From Candidatus Magasanikiibacteriota bacterium (GTDB lineage: Bacteria; Patescibacteriota; Patescibacteriia; Magasanikbacterales; UBA922): a stretch of DNA of 32,346 nucleotides. Positions 24,247 through 30,271 of this stretch are shown here, piece after piece; within the stretch, counting starts at the first letter, position 1, and each line of letters begins with the position of its first letter. A program made the position numbers and the translations under genes. The stretch is from assembly GCA_018650085.1 (NCBI GenBank), contig JABIGQ010000005.1, positions 1 to 32,346 of the forward strand. The letters run 5' to 3'. The notes under the pieces were generated by a model. The model was not told where the DNA came from, did not search any database, and saw only the letters and a program-made list of their open reading frames with translations.

Positions 24247-24906
24247 TTAATTAGATGAGGGAGGAATAGAAATAGTAATAGAAAATAAATCAGTGCCATT
24301 TTTATTTGGATTGTCTTTTATATAAAGTATAACATCGGTTTGTTCTTTTTTAAAAAGGACTTGTTTTGTGGTAAGAGAGCTAGAGCCTATTTGCGTGATA
24401 AATTCATTTTTTTCTAATTCTTTTGCATAATGTTGTTCTATAAATGATGGTTCCGCAGAGAGGATAGACCAATATATCGTATAGACGTCCCTTTGGTCAC
24501 TGACTGGTTCTGTAATAAATGATGTTAGACGATCCCATGTAGTTTTTTCTTCTGGAGTATCTATGAATTGTTCTTCCAAGAGTAATATAATAGGGGAAAG
24601 TATGACCTTTGGGATGATAGCAATTGCTTCTAGGGTTTTATGTTTTTCTTTTCCAGAAAAATATGTAATTCTGTCAATGTTTGCCTCATCATAGAGTGGG
24701 AGCATGTCTTCTATAATATTTGGTACTTCTTTTAATTCTTTCGTCCTTGGTTTGTTCATAAATTGGAGGAGAAGAATCATTGCAATAAAAAAAATAACAA
24801 TACAACCGCATCCAGTAGTACAGGTACGCTTTAGGCAAGATCGCTGTTTACGCAGTTCTTGCATTGGGGGTTCTTGTATAATAACTGATTGATGTTCTTT
24901 TCGCAT
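24247..24906 (-). CDS. Single-pass membrane protein of unknown function
   Basis: The 219-residue product has a basic cytoplasmic N-terminus of about 30 residues with a Cys-rich stretch (CLKRTCTTGCGC) that runs into one membrane helix (about 34-52). The remaining 165 residues should lie outside the cell and are acidic, with no motif I recognise. Cysteines at the membrane boundary could be lipidated or bind metal, but this is speculation. It is the first gene of a run with corA (6 bp away) and murJ. The weak ribosome binding site GAGAGG precedes the ATG. Confidence 0.78.
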   Translation of the reverse strand: MRKEHQSVIIQEPPMQELRKQRSCLKRTCTTGCGCIVIFFIAMILLLQFMNKPRTKELKEVPNIIEDMLPLYDEANIDRITYFSGKEKHKTLEAIAIIPKVILSPIILLLEEQFIDTPEEKTTWDRLTSFITEPVSDQRDVYTIYWSILSAEPSFIEQHYAKELEKNEFITQIGSSSLTTKQVLFKKEQTDVILYIKDNPNKNGTDLFSITISIPPSSN

Positions 24907-24918
24907 ATATTCCTCTCT

Positions 24919-24927
24919 ATCATACCA
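24919..24927 (-). promoter_or_regulatory. Extended -10 promoter of the corA-murJ run
   Basis: TGgTATGAT on the minus strand, 13 bp before the ATG at 24906, is an extended -10. No convincing -35 is seen. Confidence 0.5.
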
Positions 24928-24954
24928 GAGATTTGGTAAAATGTGTAGGGTTCA

Positions 24955-24963
24955 TGGTATACT
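24955..24963 (+). promoter_or_regulatory. Extended -10 promoter of the beta-CASP gene
   Basis: TGgTATACT is an extended -10, about 42 bp before the ATG at 25005. A weak TTGGTA lies 19 bp upstream. It is divergent from the promoter at 24919. Confidence 0.5.
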
Positions 24964-25004
24964 CTTGTTACATTATAGACTTATTTATTTTTTAATATAC
25001 ATCT

Positions 25005-26357
25005 ATGAATATAACATTTCACGGTGCAGCACATGGGGTTACAGGATCATGTCATCTTGTGGAAACACAGGGAAAGAAAATTCTTTTTGACTGTGGAATG
25101 TTTCAGGGATCTAATTTTAATGAGGGGAAAAATCATGATGATTTTCCTTTTGATCCTGCCTCTATAGATGCAGTTATTGTAAGTCATGCACATATTGATC
25201 ATACAGGGAGAGTTCCTAAACTTGTTCGTGATGGATTTCGTGGAAAAATTTATATGACAAAGGCCACCTGTCGATTGACCGAACTTATTTGGAATGATGC
25301 TTATCATATTATGAAATATGATTATAAAAAATTTCAAGTACCCTTATTGTATGATGAATCAGATGTTGAAATGGCGGTATCGCATTGTCATGGGGTTGAT
25401 TATCATGAAACCATTGATCTAGGAGATGGGATGACTGTGATATTTAAAGATGCTGGTCATATATTTGGTTCTGCATTTATAGAATTTCATGCAGAAGGAA
25501 AGAAAGTAGGGTTTTCTGGGGATTTGGGAAATATCAATGTGCCAATTTTACGGGGGACAGATCAGCTAGGTGCAGTAGATGTACTGCTTACAGAGTCTAC
25601 TTATGGAGATAGATTGCATGAAACAGAAAAAACGAGAAAAGAATTATTATTGCAATTAATCATGGATGGCACAAAACGTGGTGGTGTTATGATGATGCCA
25701 TCTTTTTCACTAGAACGTACGCAAGAAATTTTATATATTTTAGATGAATTACTTGAAACCGATAAAACATTGCCAGATATTCCTGTTTTCTTGGATAGTC
25801 CGCTTGCTATACGTGCTACGAGAGTGTATAAAGAATTCCCAGAATACTATAATAAAAAAGCTACAGAAAAGTATATGAAGGGGAATGATTTTTTAGATTT
25901 TAAACGATTGAAATTTACAGAAACAGTAGAAGAATCAAAAGGAATAAATAATGCAGATACTCCTAAATTAATTATCGCTGGCGCAGGGATGATGAATGGT
26001 GGGAGAATTTTACATCACGCAAAGCGGTATTTATCTGATCCAAAGGCTACTTTAATCATTGTGGGGTATCAGGCACATGGGACACTAGGAAGACGATTAT
26101 ATGAGGGGGCAGAAAGTGTGACAATACATGGAAGTAAGGTAAAAGTGCACTGTCAGATAAAAGCAATAGGAGCATTATCTGCACATGGAGATCAGACAAA
26201 AATTATTTCATGGATTAGAAATGCAGAGGAATTACCTGGAAAAATATACTGTGTGCATGGAGAAGAACATGCAGCGACTGCATTGGCCCATAAAATAACA
26301 AAGAGTTTAGATATAGAGGCGTTTGTGCCAAATGAAGGGGAGAGTGTGGAGGTGTAA
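25005..26357 (+). CDS. Beta-CASP metallo-beta-lactamase fold RNA-processing enzyme (YSH1/CPSF-like)
   Basis: This family holds zinc-dependent nucleases that cut RNA, related to CPSF-73 and archaeal aCPSF. The 450-residue product has the metal motif SHAHIDHTG with His61, His63, Asp65 and His66, then GHIFGSAFIEF, and FSGDLGN for the bridging Asp. The beta-CASP part shows PVFLDSPLA (motif A Asp), the GAGMMNGGRILHHAK block, and SAHGDQ near the C-terminus for the last His. It lacks the C-terminal extension of RNase J. A cytoplasmic role in RNA maturation or decay is likely; the exact target is unknown. It stands alone between two promoters and is followed by a terminator shared with the noncoding RNA on the opposite strand. 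Confidence 0.9.
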   Translation: MNITFHGAAHGVTGSCHLVETQGKKILFDCGMFQGSNFNEGKNHDDFPFDPASIDAVIVSHAHIDHTGRVPKLVRDGFRGKIYMTKATCRLTELIWNDAYHIMKYDYKKFQVPLLYDESDVEMAVSHCHGVDYHETIDLGDGMTVIFKDAGHIFGSAFIEFHAEGKKVGFSGDLGNINVPILRGTDQLGAVDVLLTESTYGDRLHETEKTRKELLLQLIMDGTKRGGVMMMPSFSLERTQEILYILDELLETDKTLPDIPVFLDSPLAIRATRVYKEFPEYYNKKATEKYMKGNDFLDFKRLKFTETVEESKGINNADTPKLIIAGAGMMNGGRILHHAKRYLSDPKATLIIVGYQAHGTLGRRLYEGAESVTIHGSKVKVHCQIKAIGALSAHGDQTKIISWIRNAEELPGKIYCVHGEEHAATALAHKITKSLDIEAFVPNEGESVEV

Positions 26358-26370
26358 AATCTTGCTTAGA

Positions 26371-26406
26371 AAAATAAAAGACTACCTATTTCTAGGTAGT
26401 CTTTTT
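26371..26406. terminator. Bidirectional terminator
   Basis: GACTACCTA-tttc-TAGGTAGTC (26380-26401) has a T tract on the plus strand and a T-rich tail on the minus strand. It ends the beta-CASP transcript and noncoding RNA 1. Confidence 0.88.
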
Positions 26407-26549
26407 AATTGAAAAAATGAATGGGGGACCAAGATTTAGAGAAGAATTGAACCTCGACCTAAATCTTAGCCCCCCGATGTGTTGAGTGATGTTGGAAGCA
26501 GGGCCCTCCATCACTCGTACTGACATAGCTCTCCTAAAGTTTTGAACGT
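26371..26549 (-). ncRNA. Noncoding RNA 1 (proximal copy of the tandem pair)
   Basis: A predicted transcript of about 180 nt runs from the promoter at 26556-26584 to the terminator at 26380. After a leader with GTTCAA and AGGAGAGC come two hairpins. The first is an 8-bp stem, 26484-26491 with 26509-26516 (GAGTGATG / CATCACTC). The second is a compound stem: GGGGG plus AAGATTTAG (26423-26439) with CTAAATCTT plus CCCCC (26459-26474), closing a 19-nt loop. A frame of 44 codons starts at an ATG 4 bases after the AGGAG, but its stop lies in the terminator stem and the ATG is missing in the other copy, so I treat the RNA as noncoding. No known RNA family is recognised. Confidence 0.7.
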
Positions 26550-26555
26550 CTATCA

Positions 26556-26584
26556 AACATACACGAGATTATGCTATCTGTCAA
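26556..26584 (-). promoter_or_regulatory. Promoter of noncoding RNA 1
   Basis: TTGACA (26579-26584), 17-bp spacer, TATGTT (26556-26561) on the minus strand. The spacer differs from that of copy 2 by one base. Confidence 0.8.
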
Positions 26585-26625
26585 TAGGGCATATGTGAAT
26601 AGTATAGATGTGTAGGGAAATTGCT

Positions 26626-26778
26626 TAGAAAAAAAGAACTACTCATTTTGAGTAGTCGTCTTTATTAAAAAATTGAAAGGGGGTCCGTGTGGGGGGTAGG
26701 GGTAGGATATAGACAGGTAGGACAAGGACCAACCACCCCACACGGATATGTATATAGGCTCTCCTTAACAGTTGAACT
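26626..26778 (-). ncRNA. Noncoding RNA 2 (distal copy of the tandem pair)
   Basis: A predicted transcript of about 150 nt starts near 26778 with GTTCAACTGTTAAGGAGAGC, almost the same leader as RNA 1. No start codon follows the AAGGAG. The body is one hairpin: a 10-bp GC-rich stem, CCGTGTGGGG / CCCCACACGG (26736-26745 with 26685-26694), around a 41-nt loop that carries three CCTACC repeats. GGACCCCC follows, then the terminator ACTACTC-aaaat-GAGTAGT and a T tract (26638-26656 and below). The stem and loop bear no likeness to those of RNA 1, though the frame around them is the same. Confidence 0.7.
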
Positions 26779-26784
26779 TTTTCA

Positions 26785-26813
26785 AATATACACGAGATTA
26801 TACTATCTGTCAA
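26785..26813 (-). promoter_or_regulatory. Promoter of noncoding RNA 2
   Basis: TTGACA (26808-26813), 17-bp spacer, TATATT (26785-26790) on the minus strand. The spacer happens to contain a second TATAAT. Confidence 0.82.
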
Positions 26814-26865
26814 TATGGCGTATGTGAATGATTGCAATATATTAAATTTTATGGTACTATATTTT

Positions 26866-26874
26866 TGCTAAAAT
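26866..26874 (+). promoter_or_regulatory. uvrB promoter, extended -10
   Basis: TGcTAAAAT ends 10 bp before the uvrB ATG, so the message would be leaderless or nearly so. No LexA-like dyad is seen. Confidence 0.5.
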
Positions 26875-26884
26875 AAGCATAAAT

Positions 26885-28912
26885 ATGTCTAAATTTGTTT
26901 TAAAATCCAAGTATAAACCAGCAGGTGATCAGCCAAAAGCGATTAGTGGGCTTGTTTCTGGTTTGGAAAAAAATATAGATAGACAAACATTACTGGGTGT
27001 TACTGGTTCTGGAAAAACATTTACTATTGCAAATGTTATAGAGCAAATAAATAGACCGACACTGGTAATAGCGCATAATAAAACACTGGCAGCACAGCTG
27101 TGTAATGAATTTCGGGAGTTTTTTCCAGATAATGCAGTAGAGTATTTTGTATCATATTATGATTATTATCAGCCAGAGGCGTATATGCCAGGGAGTGATA
27201 CTTATATAGAAAAAGAAGCACAAATTAATCAAGAGATAGATAGACTTCGTCATGCCTGCACACAATCATTACTTACAAGAAAAGATGTTATTATAGTAGC
27301 ATCTGTATCTGCTATTTATGCACTTGGTTCCCCAAAGGAATATGAGAAAATTGTCTTGCATTTATCTGTGGGACAAGAGCTAGATAGACGTGGTATGATG
27401 GAGCAGTTAATTGATATGCAGTTTGAAAGAATAAATGTAGGATTAAAGCGTGGGACATTTCTTATGCGTGGACAAGTGTTTGAAATTATGCCAGTAAATG
27501 AAGAAAAAATTTATCGTTTAGAAATAAGTAATACCATTGATAGAATAGAAGTTATAGATCCAGTAACCAGAAAAGTGGTACAAGAGCAGGAAGATGTTTG
27601 GTTTTTTCCAGCAAAACATTATGTGGCAAGTAAAGAAGCGAGAGAAAAAGCATTTTTTCAGATGAGAAAAGATATAGATGATAGATTGGTGTACTTTAAA
27701 GAGAAAGGTAAATTGCTGGAGTACGAGCGATTGAAAAGAAAAACAAATTATGATTTGGAAATGATAAAACAAGTGGGGTATTGTAATGGAATTGAAAATT
27801 ATTCTTCTTATTTTGATGAGAGAAAAACTGGCGAGCCTCCGTTTACATTGCTTGATTATTTTTCACATAATAATGATAAATTTCTCACAGTGGTAGATGA
27901 ATCACACGTGACTATGCCACAAATTCGTGGAATGTATCATGGAGATAGATCTAGAAAAGAAACATTGATTGAACATGGATTTAGATTGCCAAGTGCACTA
28001 GATAATCGTCCGCTTATGTCTCCTGAATTTTTAAATAGAATTGATGATCTTATTTTTGTATCTGCAACTCCTGCTGATTATGAAAAAGAAGAATCAGGAA
28101 ATATAGTAGAGCAGATTGTGCGTCCCACAGGATTAGTCGATCCAGAGGTAATTATCCATCCAGTGACAGGAAAAGGAAAACAAAAATCTCAGGTAGAAGA
28201 TGTGATTGAAAGAATTGAAAAACAAGTAAAAAAAGGGGATCGTACATTGGTGACAACATTAACAAAGAAAATGTCAGAAGATTTAACAGATTATCTAAAA
28301 GATAAAGGTATTAAAGTCGCATATTTACATAGTGACATAAAAACAATTGAGCGAATAGATATTATTTCAAAGCTTCGTAAAGGGGAGTATGATGTGCTTG
28401 TGGGAGTAAATTTATTAAGAGAAGGCTTAGATATCCCAGAGGTTTCTTTTGTGGCTATTTTAGATGCAGATAAAGAAGGATTCCTGCGTAATGAAACGAG
28501 TCTAGTCCAGACTATAGGGCGTGCTGCTAGGAATGCAGATGGAAGAGTGGTATTATATGCAGATAATATAACAAAATCAATTACACGAGCGATAGAGGAA
28601 ACAGATCGTCGTCGTGAGATTCAATTAGCATATAATAAAAAGCATGGTATTACGCCAAAGACAATAGAAAAGAATATAAAAAATATTTTAGAAGAGTTTG
28701 GTATTTCTCCAAAAAAGGGGAAACATACGGGGAGAGCAAAAAAACAAAAACGATTATTAGAATTGGATCTGCTGGGGGATGATAGACCTATGAAAGAAAT
28801 TATTCGTGATAAGGAAAAGAAGATGAAAGAGGCTGCAAAGGATTTGGAGTTTGAATTGGCGGCTATATTACGTGATGAGATTCGTGTATTGAAGACGGTG
28901 AAGGAGGAGTAG
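26885..28912 (+). CDS. uvrB: Excinuclease ABC subunit B (UvrB)
   Basis: UvrB is the damage-verifying helicase-like subunit of nucleotide excision repair; it receives DNA from UvrA and recruits UvrC. The 675-residue product is full length. Walker A is GVTGSGKT (residues 38-45). The beta-hairpin that is inserted in the duplex is [16 protein letters not shown]. Helicase motifs include DESH, SATP and the QTIGRAARN block near the C-terminal third. The UVR domain at the end ([20 protein letters not shown]) binds UvrC. uvrA follows 1.4 kb downstream, separated by two genes. The upstream side holds the tandem noncoding RNAs on the opposite strand. The start codon lacks a Shine-Dalgarno. Confidence 0.97.
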   Translation: MSKFVLKSKYKPAGDQPKAISGLVSGLEKNIDRQTLLGVTGSGKTFTIANVIEQINRPTLVIAHNKTLAAQLCNEFREFFPDNAVEYFVSYYDYYQPEAYMPGSDTYIEKEAQINQEIDRLRHACTQSLLTRKDVIIVASVSAIYALGSPKEYEKIVLHLSVGQELDRRGMMEQLIDMQFERINVGLKRGTFLMRGQVFEIMPVNEEKIYRLEISNTIDRIEVIDPVTRKVVQEQEDVWFFPAKHYVASKEAREKAFFQMRKDIDDRLVYFKEKGKLLEYERLKRKTNYDLEMIKQVGYCNGIENYSSYFDERKTGEPPFTLLDYFSHNNDKFLTVVDESHVTMPQIRGMYHGDRSRKETLIEHGFRLPSALDNRPLMSPEFLNRIDDLIFVSATPADYEKEESGNIVEQIVRPTGLVDPEVIIHPVTGKGKQKSQVEDVIERIEKQVKKGDRTLVTTLTKKMSEDLTDYLKDKGIKVAYLHSDIKTIERIDIISKLRKGEYDVLVGVNLLREGLDIPEVSFVAILDADKEGFLRNETSLVQTIGRAARNADGRVVLYADNITKSITRAIEETDRRREIQLAYNKKHGITPKTIEKNIKNILEEFGISPKKGKHTGRAKKQKRLLELDLLGDDRPMKEIIRDKEKKMKEAAKDLEFELAAILRDEIRVLKTVKEE

Positions 28913-28971
28913 ACATACACTGGATTTCAATTTATTTTTATCGGCGAAGTTTTGATTAGTAATAAATATAT

Positions 28972-29607
28972 ATGAACATAACAAACAGACAAAAACATTA
29001 TGCGTTTATTATAGGAATGAATATTTTTTTGTTTGGCGTGATTATATTATTAACAGCGAATGTAAATATATTACAGTATAATCAATTTATTGTAGAAGAA
29101 GATATCCCAATATCAGAAGTTGCTCTTGTATTTGGAGCTGGAATGGTAGATGAACATGAAATGTCTCAGATACAGCGTGAGCGTGTAGAAAAAGGAATTG
29201 AATTATATAAAAGTGGTGTAGTAAAAAAATTGATCATGACAGGGGATGATGGTGCTATGAGGGGAAGTGAAGTAGGGGCTATGAAAAAGATGGCAATAGA
29301 TGCAGGTGTTCTTGCAGAAGATATATCTGTAGATCCGCATGGATATAATACTTATGCAAGTTGTACACGAGCAGTAGAAGAATTTGGATTAGATCATGCT
29401 CTTGTTATATCACATGAATTTCATCTTTCTCGTATTTTATATATGTGTAATACATTTGGATTAGTAAGTAAAGGAGTTTCTGCAGATGAAGGAGAGTATA
29501 ACTTGCATACAAGGGTTTGGTCTATGACTGGTAGGGAAGTATTGGCGCGGTTAAAAGGGTGGTGGCAGGTAGAGGTGACGAAACCTGAACCAAAGATGTA
29601 TAATTAA
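28972..29607 (+). CDS. YdcF/SanA-like membrane protein (DUF218)
   Basis: The 211-residue product has one N-terminal membrane helix (about 11-29) and an outer DUF218 domain. Family marks are FGAG at about residue 53, the helix ERVEKGIELYKSGVVKKLIMTGD, PHGYNTYASCTRA, and SHEFHLSRILYMCNTFG near the C-terminus. SanA is tied to envelope barrier function and vancomycin sensitivity in enteric bacteria, and relatives are linked to envelope polymer metabolism; the activity here is unknown. The gene starts 59 bp after uvrB and may be read from its transcript. A terminator follows. Confidence 0.85.
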   Translation: MNITNRQKHYAFIIGMNIFLFGVIILLTANVNILQYNQFIVEEDIPISEVALVFGAGMVDEHEMSQIQRERVEKGIELYKSGVVKKLIMTGDDGAMRGSEVGAMKKMAIDAGVLAEDISVDPHGYNTYASCTRAVEEFGLDHALVISHEFHLSRILYMCNTFGLVSKGVSADEGEYNLHTRVWSMTGREVLARLKGWWQVEVTKPEPKMYN

Positions 29608-29622
29608 TTATTATCAGAAAAT

Positions 29623-29648
29623 AAAAAAAGCATATCTTATGCTTTTTT
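29623..29648. terminator. Bidirectional terminator
   Basis: AAAAAGCATA-tct-TATGCTTTTT with A and T tracts on both sides, between the convergent YdcF-like and lipoprotein genes. Confidence 0.85.
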
Positions 29649-29666
29649 GTTTTTCTTTAAGAAATA

Positions 29667-30101
29667 TTACTCTACGTACAATTCTAAATCATTGCTGTAC
29701 TGTACACAATGATTGTCTTCAAATGTACAAATTCGAAAGTTATGATCTCCAGTTGGGAGGTCTATCCAGATAATTTCATTTAGGGTGTTATGTACTTGAA
29801 ACCAATAATTCTTTTCATCAAATACTGGATTTGTGGTATCACTTCTGACCAGTCTTAATTTTTCTGTGTTATATACTTCCTCGCTGAGATCCCAAGAGAA
29901 TTTTGCTCTATTTTTTCCAAGTGATTTTCCTGTTAGGGTAATCGTTCCTTGTTGTACATGTGTGGAAGCGTGAGTTTTTTCTTCTTGTACGGTTGGGGTT
30001 ATGGCAAGTGTTTCTTGGGTATCAAAAACCATGGCGGTTTGGCATCCCGTGGTGATACATATGATGATAATTGATAGAAAAACAATGCCTCCTTGTTTCA
30101 T
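29667..30101 (-). CDS. Lipoprotein with Ig/FN3-like domain
   Basis: The 144-residue product has a lipoprotein signal: a hydrophobic run, then ITTGC with the modified cysteine at residue 20. A Thr/Gln-rich linker leads to a domain of about 90 residues (50-142) whose pattern of strands, FSWDLSEEV, KLRLVRSD, WIDLPTGDHNFRIC and CVQYSND, resembles the short FN3-like lipoprotein domains frequent in Parcubacteria. Two cysteines near residues 127 and 133 may pair. The ATG has a strong ribosome binding site (AAAGGAG, 4 bases away), unlike most genes here. Function is unknown; a surface role is likely. Confidence 0.82.
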   Translation of the reverse strand: MKQGGIVFLSIIIICITTGCQTAMVFDTQETLAITPTVQEEKTHASTHVQQGTITLTGKSLGKNRAKFSWDLSEEVYNTEKLRLVRSDTTNPVFDEKNYWFQVHNTLNEIIWIDLPTGDHNFRICTFEDNHCVQYSNDLELYVE

Positions 30102-30136
30102 ACCACTCCTTTAGAAGAATAATGTGTACGTTATTT

Positions 30137-30165
30137 ATTGTAATTGAAAGAGAAAAAAAATGCAA
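30137..30165 (-). promoter_or_regulatory. Lipoprotein promoter TTGCAT-N17-TACAAT
   Basis: TTGCAT (30160-30165) and TACAAT (30137-30142) on the minus strand, 17 bp apart. It diverges from the uvrA promoter 9 bp away. Confidence 0.68.
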
Positions 30166-30174
30166 GTGTGTTCA

Positions 30175-30203
30175 TTGACGAACCAATAAAAAACTGCTAG
30201 TAT
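30175..30203 (+). promoter_or_regulatory. uvrA promoter TTGACG-N17-TAGTAT
   Basis: TTGACG (30175-30180) and TAGTAT (30198-30203) are 17 bp apart; TATTAT three bases later is an alternative -10. The leader to the uvrA ATG is about 60 nt. No LexA-type dyad is seen. Confidence 0.6.
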
Positions 30204-30242
30204 TATCTAGTTACCCGTTCTTTTTTACTTTATTTATATAAA

Positions 30243-30262
30243 CCCCATATAAGGGGCTTTTT
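30243..30262 (+). terminator. Terminator-like hairpin in the uvrA leader
   Basis: CCCC-atataa-GGGG followed by CTTTTT lies between the uvrA promoter and its ATG. The stem is only 4 bp, so termination would be weak; it could act as an attenuator. Confidence 0.4.
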
Positions 30263-30271
30263 GTTGTATAT

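Larger units (their letters stand above)
26362..26840. repeat. Tandem duplication of a noncoding RNA unit, period 259 bp
   Basis: Both copies start with TTGCTTAGAAAAA (26362 and 26621), then a terminator hairpin, an A/T stretch ending in GGGGG(A/T)CC, a divergent centre, the block CTCTCCT(T)AA..GTTGAAC, and a conserved promoter block CACGAGATTAT-CTATCTGTCAATA plus ATRTGTGAAT. The centres (about 26431-26515 and 26685-26745) share no sequence. Together they fill the 527-bp gap between the beta-CASP gene and uvrB. Confidence 0.85.

Noticed and set aside
26392-26526. 44-codon frame starting 4 bases after AGGAG in noncoding RNA 1
   Set aside because: Its stop lies inside the terminator stem, the sequence is not hydrophobic or otherwise gene-like, and the second copy of the unit has no ATG after the same AGGAG.
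26643-26837. 64-residue minus-strand frame across noncoding RNA 2
   Set aside because: It begins upstream of the promoter of that unit and runs through the hairpin and terminator, so it would not be on the transcript.
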